From Streptomyces flavidovirens DSM 40150 (GTDB taxonomy: Bacteria > Actinomycetota > Actinomycetes > Streptomycetales > Streptomycetaceae), in assembly GCF_000429085.1 (NCBI RefSeq), contig NZ_AUBE01000002.1, positions 288,824-352,823 on the forward strand: 64,000 nt of DNA. Direction: 5' to 3'. The notes below the pieces were generated by a model. The model did not search any database. It was not told the origin of the DNA and was given only the letters and a program-made list of their open reading frames with translations. The position numbers were made by a program, and so were the translations under genes. This document shows positions 1 through 8,684 of the stretch, in pieces; the first letter of the stretch is position 1; every line of letters starts with the position of its first letter.

Positions 1-3
1 AGG

Positions 4-1530
4 TCAGTGCGCGATGACGGGGATCTTCACCTCGCCCTCGGCGCCCGCGTCCGCGTCCGCACCCCCGCCGGCGATCGTCGTCGTACCCGGACGGCCGGTG
101 TTGATCAGCGTCAGCGCGATCGTCGCGGAGACGACCAGGATGCCGACCGCCCACCAGATGGCGCTCGCGTAGCCGTGCACCATCGCCTGCGCCTGGAGCA
201 GCTGCTCGTTGGTGGCACCGGCGGCGTGCGAGGCGATGTACGCCGTGGTGGCGCTGGCGGCGATGGTGTTCAGCAGCGCCGTACCGATCGCGCCGCCCAC
301 CTGCTGCGAGGTGTTGACCATGGCCGAGGCCACGCCCGCGTCACGCGGCTCGATGCCGTGCGTCGCCAGCGACATGGCCGGCATGAACGCCGTACCCATG
401 CCCAGACCCAGCAGCAGCTGCGCGGGCAGGATCAGTCCGGCGTACGACGAACCGATCTCCAGCTGCGTCAGCAGCAGCATGCCGAGCGCCGCGACGAGGA
501 AGCCGGGGCCCATCAGCAGGCGCGGCGGGACCCGCGTCATGAGGCGGGCGCCGATCTGGGTCGAGCCCGTGATCATGCCCGCGATCATCGGCAGGAAGGC
601 GAAGCCGGTCATGACGGGCGAGTAGCCCTTCACGATCTGGAGGTAGTAGGTCAGGAAGAGGAAGAGGCCGAACATCGCGATGACGGCGAGGCCGAGCGAG
701 GCGTAGACACCGCCGCGGTTGCGCTCCATCAGCACGCGCAGCGGCAGCAGCGGCGACTTGACCTTCGACTCGACGACCACGAAGGCGGCGAGCAGCACGG
801 CCGAGGCGATGAACAGGCCGATCGTCGCACCCGCCGCCCAGCCGTCCGACTCGGCGCGCGTGAAGCCGTACACCAGCGCGACCAGACCCAGCGTGGAGAG
901 CACGACGCCCGGAATGTCGAGCGGCGAGCGGTTGCGGCCGCCGGCGGGCTCGCGGATCACGAAGTACGCGCCCGCGGCGGCGACGATCGCGAAGGGGATG
1001 TTGACGAAGAAGGTCCAGCGCCAGTTCAGGTACTCGGTGAGGAAGCCGCCCAGGATCAGGCCGACCGCGCCACCGCCACCCGCTATCGCGCCGAAGATGC
1101 CGAACGCCTTGGCCCGCTCCCGTACGTCGGTGAACGTCACCGCGAGCAGCGAGAGCGCTGCCGGGGCGAGCAGCGCGCCGAAGGCGCCCTGGAGGGCGCG
1201 CGAGCCCAGCATCAGCGCCTCGTTGGTGGCGGCGCCGCCGAGCGCGGAGGCGGCGGCGAAGCCGAGCAGGCCGACGACGAAGGTGCGCTTGCGGCCCCAC
1301 AGGTCGGCGATGCGCCCGCCGAAGAGCAGCAGGCCGCCGAAGGCCAGGGCGTACGCCGTGATGACCCACTGGCGGTTGGCGTCCGAGATTCCCAGGTCCT
1401 GCTGGGCCGACGGCAGCGCGATGTTCACGATCGTCGCGTCGAGCACGACCATCAGCTGGGCGAGGGCGATGAACACCAGCGCTTTCCAGCGGTTGGGGTC
1501 AGGGAGGACGGTGTCGGGCGTTTTTGGCAT
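4..1530 (-). CDS. MFS drug efflux transporter, DHA2 (EmrB/QacA) family
   Basis: Inner-membrane proton-coupled multidrug exporter of about 508 residues, the usual length for 14-TM DHA2 pumps. Visible motifs are the start TIVNIALPSAQQDLG in TM1, motif A GGRIADLWGRKR after TM2, and the glycine-rich motif C region around LGGFLTEYLNWRWTFFVNIP. I chose the ATG at 1530 because AGGTGG lies 8 bases upstream; a GTG at 1542 is possible and adds four residues. It sits 76 bp downstream of a TetR gene in the same direction, so it is probably that regulator's target. The substrate cannot be read from the sequence. Confidence 0.93.
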   Translation of the reverse strand: MPKTPDTVLPDPNRWKALVFIALAQLMVVLDATIVNIALPSAQQDLGISDANRQWVITAYALAFGGLLLFGGRIADLWGRKRTFVVGLLGFAAASALGGAATNEALMLGSRALQGAFGALLAPAALSLLAVTFTDVRERAKAFGIFGAIAGGGGAVGLILGGFLTEYLNWRWTFFVNIPFAIVAAAGAYFVIREPAGGRNRSPLDIPGVVLSTLGLVALVYGFTRAESDGWAAGATIGLFIASAVLLAAFVVVESKVKSPLLPLRVLMERNRGGVYASLGLAVIAMFGLFLFLTYYLQIVKGYSPVMTGFAFLPMIAGMITGSTQIGARLMTRVPPRLLMGPGFLVAALGMLLLTQLEIGSSYAGLILPAQLLLGLGMGTAFMPAMSLATHGIEPRDAGVASAMVNTSQQVGGAIGTALLNTIAASATTAYIASHAAGATNEQLLQAQAMVHGYASAIWWAVGILVVSATIALTLINTGRPGTTTIAGGGADADAGAEGEVKIPVIAH

Positions 1531-1606
1531 GGAGGTATCCACCTAAGGGTGCGAAGAGGCGAAAAGGTACGTAATTGTGTGGGCCGGGGCGGGAGCCCGG
1601 AGAGCG

Positions 1607-2362
1607 TCACGACTCGCGGCGCAGGTCCTCCAAGGTCGCGGGAGAGCCGGGGAGCACGGAGCGGGCCGGCGCCTCCAGGCCGTCGAGGAAAAGTTGCAGG
1701 TGGCGGTGTACGAACTGGTCGAAGTTCATGCAGGCGCTGCCCGGCAGCGGCCGGGTGAGCTGGGAGAGGGCCACCATCAGATCGCCGACGGCCACGTCGT
1801 CGCGGAGCCGCCCGGCCTGCCGGGCGCGCGTCATGAGGCGGTCGACGGCCTCTTCGAGGCGCCCCCGCTCGGCGAGGAGTTCGGGGTGGTCCTTGTCGAA
1901 GCCGCCGGAGAGCATCGGGCACAGCGCGCCGATACGTTCGTCGGCGGCCGCGTGGACGAAGCGGCGCAGCGCGTCGAACGCGTCGGCCTCTTCGGCGGTC
2001 GCCGCTTCCGCCTGGTCCGTGGTGCGGGACATGACGGAGACGACGACGTGGCGGATCAGTTCGTCGCGGTCGGGGAAGTGGCGGTACAGCGTCGCGTTGC
2101 CGACGCCCGCGCGGCGGGCGATCTCGTCGAGCGGCACCTCGGGGCCGAACTCCACGAACATCTCGCGCGCGGCCGCGACGATCCGCTCCCGGTTGCGCAC
2201 GGCGTCGGCACGCGGGCGCGCCGACCGCGTCGTCGGGCGCTGCGCGGCTTCGGTGCGCTGCGCGGTTTCGGTGCGCTGCGCGGTTTCGGTGCGCTGCGCG
2301 GTTTCGGTGCGCTGCGCGGTTTCGGTGCGCTGCGCGGTTTCGGTGCGGGTGACGGTGACCAC
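1607..2362 (-). CDS. TetR/AcrR family transcriptional repressor
   Basis: About 251 residues. The N-terminal helix-turn-helix is clear (RNRERIVAAAREMFVEFGPEVPLDEIARRAGVGNATLYRHFPDRDEL), followed by a helical ligand-binding domain. The GTG at 2362 is preferred because GGGGAGGGAG precedes it; the open frame extends to 2539 without a site. Before the HTH is a hexapeptide array, TETAQR repeated six times, which is not normal for TetR proteins. The gene lies just upstream of the MFS pump and probably autoregulates both. Family certain; ligand unknown. Confidence 0.92.
   Translation of the reverse strand: MVTVTRTETAQRTETAQRTETAQRTETAQRTETAQRTEAAQRPTTRSARPRADAVRNRERIVAAAREMFVEFGPEVPLDEIARRAGVGNATLYRHFPDRDELIRHVVVSVMSRTTDQAEAATAEEADAFDALRRFVHAAADERIGALCPMLSGGFDKDHPELLAERGRLEEAVDRLMTRARQAGRLRDDVAVGDLMVALSQLTRPLPGSACMNFDQFVHRHLQLFLDGLEAPARSVLPGSPATLEDLRRES
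2237..2344. repeat. Tandem repeat, six copies of an 18-bp unit
   Basis: Six head-to-tail copies of gcgctgcgcggtttcggt; the copy at 2237-2254 has one base change. The repeat is in frame inside the TetR gene and encodes (TETAQR)n at its N-terminus. Copy number is likely to vary between strains by slippage without breaking the frame. Confidence 0.95.
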
Positions 2363-2491
2363 GGCGCTCCCTCCCCTAAGTAATCCTCGTACGTAATCGA
2401 GGACCGACCCGAACCGGGGACCGAGTCCCCGCTTCGGCGAACACAGGCGTAAACGGGGAGACCGTCCCCGGTTATTTCCCGAAGTCGCACT

Positions 2492-2507
2492 TGTGACCCA
2501 CATCACT
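2492..2507. promoter_or_regulatory. CRP-like binding site
   Basis: TGTGACCCACATCACT fits the TGTGA-N6-TCACA consensus except at the last base, and is one base from the GTG-N6-GNCAC form described for Streptomyces Crp. It lies between the TetR start and the M6 protease start, so it could act on either. Inferred from sequence alone. Confidence 0.45.
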
Positions 2508-2628
2508 GCCGCGCCCGGAAATTCCCACGATCGGGCCACCCAGCGGGCGCCCGGACGGCCCCCGGCACAGGGTGATCGAACGAGAGCAGTCAGGGACGGC
2601 CGGCTGCCGCGGACCCGAAGGCGAATCT

Positions 2629-3939
2629 ATGCAGCAGACCCGCCCCCGGATACGCAAGCCCCGCCACATAGTCAGCGTGGCCGCCCTCACCGGCCTCGCT
2701 TTCACCTCCCTGACCTCCGCGGACTCCCCGCTGGCGGACGGGTCGAAGGCGTCGGCCGGCCCGGTGGCCGCCGCCGACCAGGCGGTGTCGGTGGCCGACG
2801 AAGCCGCCCTCAAGCCGTGCAAAATCTCGGGCACCATGGGCGTACAGATGTCGGAAGGACTGCCGACGCCGCCCGGATTCGCCCGCTCCACGGGCGACGT
2901 ACGCGCCCTCACCCTCATGATCGATTTCTCCGACGCGCCGGGGAAGAGCCCGGCGCGCGACCGGTTCGAGGAGTTCTTCCCGCAGACGACGAAGTGGTTC
3001 GCGACCAGCTCGTACGGGCGGCTGCGCTACCGGCCCGTCACGCCGTTCACCGACTGGGTGCGGATGCCGATGCCCTTCGCGGCGTACGGGATAGACCGCG
3101 GCTCACCGTACGAACCCGGCTACCGCAGTCTCGTCGAGGACATCATCGCGAAGACCGACGACCGGGTGAACTACCGCGCGTACGACCTGGTCAACGTCCT
3201 GGTGACGCCCAACGCCGGCCCCTCGGCCCTGGACACCGTCCTGTCCGTCACCTTCTCCGGCAACGACGACGCGCCGCGCGCCGACGGTGTCCCGCTCGCC
3301 AACACGTCGTTCGTCTACAGCCGCCAGGACGACGGTTCCGGCTCGTACGGCGAGACCGGCTACCGGGTGCTGCCGCACGAGAACGGCCACGTCTTCGGGC
3401 TGCCGGACCTCTACACCGTGGACGGCGGGGGCGCGGTCGGGCACTGGGACATCATGTCCGAGGACTGGGGCGCCAACAACGACCTGCTGGGCTGGCACAA
3501 GTGGAAGCTGGGGTGGCTCGACAGCGAACAGATCCGCTGCGCGTCCGCGCCCGGCACCAGCGAGCACGTCCTGGCGCCGCTCGCCGCGCGCGGCGGGGGC
3601 GACGGCAGAGCGAAGCTGGTGTTCGTACCCCTGACCGAGAAGACGGGATACGCGGTGGAGGTACGCACCCGGGCGGGCAACGACGAGGCCGTCTGCAAGG
3701 CGGGCGTCCTGATCTACCGGGTCGACGCCGACGTCGACACGGGCAACGGCCCGGTGACCGTCGCCGACAGCGAGCGCGACAGCGGAGGCTGCACGCGGCG
3801 GCCCAATGTGCACGCGGAGCTGTCGGACGCGCCGTTCGGGGAGGGCGAGACGTTCAAGGACCGGCAGTACGGGGTGCGGATCTCGGTGACCGACGAGGAC
3901 GCGCGCGGCAACTTCCGGGTGCGCGTCACCCGCCGCTGA
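2629..3939 (+). CDS. Secreted M6-family metalloprotease
   Basis: About 436 residues. It starts with a basic, hydrophobic signal peptide (MQQTRPRIRKPRHIVSVAALTGLAFTSLTSA). The M6 (immune inhibitor A-like) zinc site is HENGHVFGLPD near residue 250, matching HExxHxxGxxD, followed by a conserved GHWDIMS segment. It should be an extracellular peptidase. The ATG at 2629 has GAAGG upstream and gives a proper signal peptide; the open frame extends 19 codons further without one. Its 3' end overlaps the convergent acyl-CoA ligase by 14 bp. A CRP-like site lies about 120 bp upstream. Confidence 0.9.
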   Translation: MQQTRPRIRKPRHIVSVAALTGLAFTSLTSADSPLADGSKASAGPVAAADQAVSVADEAALKPCKISGTMGVQMSEGLPTPPGFARSTGDVRALTLMIDFSDAPGKSPARDRFEEFFPQTTKWFATSSYGRLRYRPVTPFTDWVRMPMPFAAYGIDRGSPYEPGYRSLVEDIIAKTDDRVNYRAYDLVNVLVTPNAGPSALDTVLSVTFSGNDDAPRADGVPLANTSFVYSRQDDGSGSYGETGYRVLPHENGHVFGLPDLYTVDGGGAVGHWDIMSEDWGANNDLLGWHKWKLGWLDSEQIRCASAPGTSEHVLAPLAARGGGDGRAKLVFVPLTEKTGYAVEVRTRAGNDEAVCKAGVLIYRVDADVDTGNGPVTVADSERDSGGCTRRPNVHAELSDAPFGEGETFKDRQYGVRISVTDEDARGNFRVRVTRR

Positions 3940-5662
3940 CGAGGAGGCCCGCGGTGGTGCGCAGCTCCCTCTTGAGAACTTTCCCGGTGGCGTTGCGGGG
4001 CAGCGGTTCGTCCCGTACGAGCAGATGGGCGGGCACCTTGAACGCGGCGAGGTGCTTGCCGACGTGTGCGCGCAGCTCGTCCGCGCCGGCCGTGGCGCCC
4101 GGCCGCAACTGCACGACGGCGGCGACTTCCTCCCCGAGGACGGGGTGCGGGACGCCGAGCACGGCGGCGTCGAGCACGTCCGGATGGTCGTGCAGCACGC
4201 TCTCCACTTCGACGCAGTACACGTTCTCGCCGCCGCGGATGACCATGTCCTTGATGCGGTCGACGATGCTGACGCGGCCGTCGCGCACGGTCGCGAGATC
4301 CCCGGTCCTGAACCAGCCGCCGTCGGCGAATGCCTGCGAGGTCGCGTCGGGGTCGTTCCAGTACCCCCTGATGAGCGACTGCCCGCGCAGCCACAGCTCA
4401 CCGACCTCGCCCTCGCCCTCGCCCTCGCCCTCGGGGAGCGGCTGCCCCTGCGGGCCGGCGATGCGCACTTCCACGCCCGGTGCAGGCCGGCCGACACTGC
4501 CGGGACACGCGCGGTACGCCGCCCCGAAGTTGGCCAGGACTCCACCGCTGGTCTCGGTGAGCCCGTAGCCGTTGCGCGGCTCGATGCGCTCGCCGTACCG
4601 GGCGGTGAGCCGCCCTACGAGCTCGGCGGGCGCGGCGGCCCCGCCGGTGTTGAGCATGGTGAGGCTCGCCAGTTCGTCCCCGGCCGCTTCGGCGGCGTCG
4701 AGCAACTGGAGGGCGGTGGCCGGGACACCGGCGTAGTGCGTGACCTTGTGCTCGCGGATCAGCGCGAGCGCCTGCGCGGCGTCCCACTTGCGCATGAGGA
4801 CGAGGGTGCCGCCGGCCGCCATGACGGAGTACAGGGCGGTGAAAGCGGCGACATGGAAGAAGGGGAACGTCATGAGCGATACGGGGGCTGAACCCTGCCC
4901 CGGAACCTGCCCGCGCCCGAGCGCGGAGAGCGCGGCGTGGAACCGGGGGTGGGTGGCGGCGCCGGCCTGGGCGAGGTGGGTGGCGACGGCGCCCTTGGGC
5001 CGCCCGGTGGTGCCCGACGTGTAGATGATCGTGGCGTCGTCCTCGGCCCGTACGTCGACATCGGGCGGCCCGAGCAGCGGATCAGCCGCCCGAATCCCTT
5101 CGTACGCCTCACCCCACTTCCCGCCGCCCCCATGAAACACAACAACCCGCGGCCGCTCCGGGCGCCCCTCCTGCCCGTCCCGCTGCGCACCCCACCTTCC
5201 CGCGAGCCACGCCTCAACCCTCGCCAACCGCTCCCCGTCAACAAGTACGACGCGCGGCGTACAGTCGTCGAGGGCGTACGCGAACTCCGCCTCGGTCCAC
5301 CAGGCATTCAGCGGCACGGCGACGAGCCCGGCCAACTGGGCGCCCCAGAAGGCGACTTGCCACTCAGGGTGATTACGCATGGCGATAACGGCGCGATCTC
5401 CGGGAGCAAGCCCGTACTCCTCGACAAACCGCCGGGCCAAAGCTGAAGCAGCGGCAAAGAACTCGCCGTACGTATAAGTCCCGCTCTCCGCCACGAGAAA
5501 AGCCTGATCCCCGTACGCCCAGACCGCCTCGACAAACTCCCGCAGCGTCCGCGGCCCACCGGCATACAGCGGACTCCCGTCCTCCGCACGCACGACTTCG
5601 AAGGGCGCCCCGGGGGCGGTCAGCGCGGCTTCGGCGGCGCGCAACGGATCACTGTTCGGCAC
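3926..5662 (-). CDS. AMP-dependent acyl-CoA synthetase/ligase
   Basis: 578 residues of the ANL superfamily, activating a carboxylic acid with ATP and joining it to CoA. All core motifs are present: TIIYTSGTTGRPKGAV (phosphate loop), GYGLTETSG, WFRTGDLATVRDGRVSIVDRIKDMVIRGGENVYCVEVE, and the C-terminal LPRNATGKVLKREL with the catalytic lysine. A short (EG)n insertion lies before the hinge. The GTG at 5662 follows GGAGAGG. It converges on the M6 protease with a small overlap and shows no operon partners. Substrate is not predictable; a fatty or aryl acid is typical. Confidence 0.92.
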   Translation of the reverse strand: MPNSDPLRAAEAALTAPGAPFEVVRAEDGSPLYAGGPRTLREFVEAVWAYGDQAFLVAESGTYTYGEFFAAASALARRFVEEYGLAPGDRAVIAMRNHPEWQVAFWGAQLAGLVAVPLNAWWTEAEFAYALDDCTPRVVLVDGERLARVEAWLAGRWGAQRDGQEGRPERPRVVVFHGGGGKWGEAYEGIRAADPLLGPPDVDVRAEDDATIIYTSGTTGRPKGAVATHLAQAGAATHPRFHAALSALGRGQVPGQGSAPVSLMTFPFFHVAAFTALYSVMAAGGTLVLMRKWDAAQALALIREHKVTHYAGVPATALQLLDAAEAAGDELASLTMLNTGGAAAPAELVGRLTARYGERIEPRNGYGLTETSGGVLANFGAAYRACPGSVGRPAPGVEVRIAGPQGQPLPEGEGEGEGEVGELWLRGQSLIRGYWNDPDATSQAFADGGWFRTGDLATVRDGRVSIVDRIKDMVIRGGENVYCVEVESVLHDHPDVLDAAVLGVPHPVLGEEVAAVVQLRPGATAGADELRAHVGKHLAAFKVPAHLLVRDEPLPRNATGKVLKRELRTTAGLLVSGG

Positions 5663-5854
5663 GAAAGAACCTCTCCAAGCGCTTGCTCAGCCCCCTGGAC
5701 GCTACGCCCGCCCCCACCCCCGGTCAAGGTCGATGCATGGCCCACCTTTCTCCCGCCCCCCACCACGACCCCACCGCCACCACACCGCAGAACCCATTCC
5801 CACACCGGCCCCCCGACCCGGTACGCTAACCCTCGGCCCACACCACCGGGCCAC

Positions 5855-5927
5855 GCCTCCGTAGCTCAGGGGATAGAGCACCGCTCTCCTAAAGCGGGTG
5901 TCGCAGGTTCGAATCCTGCCGGGGGCA
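5855..5927 (+). tRNA. tRNA-Arg (anticodon CCT, codon AGG)
   Basis: A complete cloverleaf can be drawn. The acceptor GCCTCCG pairs with CGGGGGC (one G-T), the anticodon stem CCGCT/AGCGG holds loop CTCCTAA, and the T arm is GCAGG TTCGAAT CCTGC. The discriminator is A and CCA is not encoded. Its 3' half, from the anticodon loop onward, recurs three times downstream, so it is the attachment site of integrative elements. Integration restores the tRNA because each element carries the 3' half. Confidence 0.96.
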
Positions 5928-5928
5928 C
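5886..5928 (+). repeat. Attachment site copy 1 (attL, inside tRNA-Arg)
   Basis: A 43-bp segment from the anticodon loop to one base past the discriminator. It is identical to 26183-26225, which defines the crossover region of the element. Confidence 0.92.
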
Positions 5929-5945
5929 CGAGAAACACCAGGTCA

Positions 5946-5979
5946 GAGGCCCTGTCGTCCGAGTGGGCGGCAGGGCCTC
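5946..5979 (+). terminator. Hairpin terminator after tRNA-Arg
   Basis: GAGGCCCTG (5946-5954) pairs perfectly with CAGGGCCTC (5971-5979). It lies 18 bp after the tRNA and probably ends the tRNA transcript, replacing the native terminator displaced by integration. Each downstream att copy also has a hairpin just after it. Confidence 0.6.
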
Positions 5980-6040
5980 CGGTCTCGCAGCACATATATG
6001 GCACACATGGGTGCGCGCGGAGGGTGGGGAGCAGCAGACG

Positions 6041-6373
6041 ATGCCCGCGAAGGACGAGCTGGCCCGGCGCCGGCACCAAAACCTCGTCGACCGCCTGGAG
6101 TCGCTGATGAGGGCTGGCCTCAAGCCGCAGTACCAGGGCTATTACGGACAACTGATCCTGGGCGCCGACCACCTCGCGGAGATGGGCGAGCTGAAAGACG
6201 TCCGGCGTGCAGCCCGAGAGGCGGGCCGCCGTCTCGGCTGGCAGCCCACAACGACGCTCGTGGGCGGTCGACTCTTCGTGCTCGACGAGCGGGAGGTGCC
6301 CGAGGAGATCGAGCAGCTTGCAGAGAAGGCTGCGGCCGAAGCGATGGACCAGGCTTGGCGGGAGCATCGGTGA
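6041..6373 (+). CDS. Hypothetical protein
   Basis: 110 residues, charged and mostly helical (MPAKDELARRRHQNLVDRLESLM...), with no signal peptide or membrane segment. The ATG at 6041 has GGGGAG upstream. It is the first gene inside the left att site. I do not recognise the family. The spacing of Arg/Lys residues would allow DNA binding, but no defined fold can be named. Confidence 0.6.
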   Translation: MPAKDELARRRHQNLVDRLESLMRAGLKPQYQGYYGQLILGADHLAEMGELKDVRRAAREAGRRLGWQPTTTLVGGRLFVLDEREVPEEIEQLAEKAAAEAMDQAWREHR

Positions 6374-6433
6374 GCCTGGCCGCCCTGTCTCACTCCGCCA
6401 TCGTGCTGGCCGAGATCGATCAGCATCGCTGCC

Positions 6434-6907
6434 TCACAGGCCACGCCACTTGCGGATGACCCAAATCCGCTCGCAAGGGTCATAGCCTGGATTGCTGTCC
6501 AGTCGCCTAAGGCGTTCAAACTGGTCACGGGTTGCCTGGGCCAGGTCCCCGGTGCTCATGCGCTGCCACTCGTCTGCGACTGGCCACCGGTGAAGTTGAG
6601 CACGGATCCCGCCCCGCCATTCGCTCCAGGTGTCGCGGCTGACCCACCCAATCGCCCGGAGGGTCATCTCGTCTTCACAAAGGCGCAGATAGAGGCGAGC
6701 CACGCGGCGGGCTTCGTCAGATGTTCTTCGCGGACGCTGGTTGACCAAGGCTTCCGCGGGAAGCAGATCGAGAAGGTGCCAGTAACGGCCGATGTAGTCG
6801 TCTTCGATCTGCTTGACGCGGGCCTTCACGGTGCTTCGGAGCGAGCCGATGAATGCTACGAACCCGACCCCGACCGCTCCAAGAGACGCCCATCTGGCGA
6901 TGTCCAT
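6434..6907 (-). CDS. Hypothetical membrane-anchored protein
   Basis: 157 residues. It has one N-terminal hydrophobic segment (WASLGAVGVGFVAFIGSL), then a basic, tryptophan-rich helical cytoplasmic part ending WVIRKWRGL. The ATG at 6907 follows GGAGGG at short spacing. It is convergent with the gene at 6041. Function unknown; it looks like typical element cargo. Confidence 0.6.
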   Translation of the reverse strand: MDIARWASLGAVGVGFVAFIGSLRSTVKARVKQIEDDYIGRYWHLLDLLPAEALVNQRPRRTSDEARRVARLYLRLCEDEMTLRAIGWVSRDTWSEWRGGIRAQLHRWPVADEWQRMSTGDLAQATRDQFERLRRLDSNPGYDPCERIWVIRKWRGL

Positions 6908-7088
6908 GCACCCTCCACTGTCCCGACGAGCCAATGGTCGCGCACGGGATCCTGCTAGGCCCTGGACGCGGGCCATGAGCAGGGCGATGTCGTCCTCGCC
7001 GTGGCTGGTGCGCGACCTAGGGCGTGTCTGATGGGTCGGGATCCTGTTGGGTCGGCTTCTTAGGAGGTAGCTGCGACCGGGCCAGAAG

Positions 7089-7136
7089 GGCAAGTTGAGG
7101 GGTAACAGATGGTTCGTCCGTTACCCCTCACTTGCC
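7089..7136. terminator. Strong hairpin terminator
   Basis: A 17-bp stem with a single bulged T joins 7089-7106 to 7120-7136 (core GAGGGGTAAC/GTTACCCCTC) around a 13-nt loop. It lies 17 bp past the stop of the minus-strand gene at 7153 and should end that transcript. Confidence 0.75.
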
Positions 7137-7152
7137 GAGCGCGGTGGGCCGG

Positions 7153-8535
7153 TCAGGTGCTGGCCTTCTCTTCAGGCAGAGGGTCTACGGCCCCGGGTGG
7201 GGGGCCAGCCTTTGCCAGCAGCTCGAAGTCCGTGTCGGGCGCGGGGGCCTGCCAGACCTGGTGCTGTGCCTCGGCGAGGTCCAGTTCGCCCGTTGGCCCA
7301 CCTCCGGATCCCTGTGGGAATGCTGCCCAGTAGTAGCTGGGGATGTTCATGTCCATGTCTTGCCCGGTGCCGACGACGCTGCCGTCTGCGCGGACCAGGT
7401 TGAGTTCGTGGTGGTCGCACCACAGGGCGCCCGCTGAATTCGGGGCGATCGCGATGCCGCGCCTGAGTGTCTTGCTCTCGAAGATGCTCAGGGAGGTCCT
7501 GGACTCGTAGCCCATCTCCAGAGAGATGCTGATTTCGGTCCTGGCCTCGGCGAAACCGAGAGAGACGCCACCGCTGGTGGTCACCGAGATGCCAGTCTTG
7601 ACGCTGAAGGCTTCCGACTTCTCCTTGGTCACGCCCGTGGTCACCTCCTCTTCCGGCGTCTGGGTCTGCGAGGTGGTGTTGTGGCCGTGCACGATCAGCG
7701 TGAACCGGCGCTTGCGCCGCACCTTGTAGAAGGGGGAGTTCGTGTACTGCCAGGCCGCGTCGCGGTCGGGGTCCTTGACCATGGTGTGCGGGACGGTCAG
7801 GACACGGTCGGTGATCTGCTCGGTGGCCGGTGGCCTGGCATAGCTTGTCAGCTGTGGGGTGCTGGGGCCAGGGTTGGTTTCCACCACGGCTGGCAGGTCC
7901 AGTACCCAGCACACCTCGTTCGGCGAAGGGGTGTTGTAGTGCTGGACGTAGGTGAAGCCGCCGACCGGGACGATCAGACGCTCTCCGTCGTTGTCGAACA
8001 GCGGCGGCGCGTCGATCGACCACAGGGCGATGTCGTCGCCGCTCGACCCGGACCCGCGGTCGTTCCACACCTCATGGCCGATCTCGGCCGGGCGGACATA
8101 GTTCCGTCCGTCGAGCGTCTTGCGGACGCAGGAGACGGCATTGAGCGGCGGCTTGTCCCGCCCGGGCCAGAACAGGTCGCTCAGTACCACGTAGCCGGGC
8201 GGCGGAATCGGACGCCAGATCGTGCCGTAGAACTTCGACCCGGTCCCCCTGTCGTTCCACAGGAACCGGTAGTCCACCGGCGCCTTGAGCATCTGCCCGC
8301 CGGCTGCGGCCTCGTCCAGGAACAGGTAGTTGAACCGCCCGTGCGGGTCGTGGAAGTCCTTGACGACCAGGTTCCCGACTGCCGGTGGACGGGCAGTGGA
8401 AGAGAAACGGCCGGGCCTCCAGAAGGCGATGTCGTTCTTGAACTTCGACCCGGTGTCCTTGTCGTTCCATGCGAACGAAAACTGGTTCGCGAAGGACAGT
8501 TGAAGGGCTCCGTACTTCACCGCGGTATCGACCAT
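7153..8535 (-). CDS. Vps62/DUF946-like protein with a possible beta-pore-forming region
   Basis: 460 residues, no signal peptide. The N-terminal half repeats the pattern WND(K/R)G(T/S)GS...(D)IA(F/L)W and FLWNDRGTGSKFYGTIWRPIPPPGYVVLSDL, typical of Vps62-related/DUF946 proteins. The C-terminal half has long alternating Ser/Thr and hydrophobic residues (EEEVTTGVTKEKSEAFSVKTGISVTTSGGVSLGF...) like membrane-inserting hairpins of aerolysin-type pore formers. The ATG at 8535 has GGAGG at 8 bases. It lies between IS ends and next to the transposase. The pore-former idea rests on pattern only. Confidence 0.7.
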   Translation of the reverse strand: MVDTAVKYGALQLSFANQFSFAWNDKDTGSKFKNDIAFWRPGRFSSTARPPAVGNLVVKDFHDPHGRFNYLFLDEAAAGGQMLKAPVDYRFLWNDRGTGSKFYGTIWRPIPPPGYVVLSDLFWPGRDKPPLNAVSCVRKTLDGRNYVRPAEIGHEVWNDRGSGSSGDDIALWSIDAPPLFDNDGERLIVPVGGFTYVQHYNTPSPNEVCWVLDLPAVVETNPGPSTPQLTSYARPPATEQITDRVLTVPHTMVKDPDRDAAWQYTNSPFYKVRRKRRFTLIVHGHNTTSQTQTPEEEVTTGVTKEKSEAFSVKTGISVTTSGGVSLGFAEARTEISISLEMGYESRTSLSIFESKTLRRGIAIAPNSAGALWCDHHELNLVRADGSVVGTGQDMDMNIPSYYWAAFPQGSGGGPTGELDLAEAQHQVWQAPAPDTDFELLAKAGPPPGAVDPLPEEKAST

Positions 8536-8684
8536 GCAGTACACCTCCGGGCATCGGAACGTGCTGAGGTAGTCGCCTGTGCCCGCTGCGCCGAAGCCCA
8601 GCGAAGGCGATCACCAGAGATTAGAGCGCATGAGCACAGCGTGATAGGGCGAGAATCTGCCATGGCCACAAGCGGGCAAGCCCG

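Noticed and set aside
7..1758. Long Arg/Gly/Asp-rich plus-strand frame opposite the MFS gene
   Set aside because: Antisense shadow of high-GC coding DNA; the minus strand has clear transporter motifs.
2493..4568. 691-codon plus-strand frame across the M6 protease and ligase
   Set aside because: Low-complexity Arg/Pro translation with no motifs; overlaps two clearly assigned genes in other frames.
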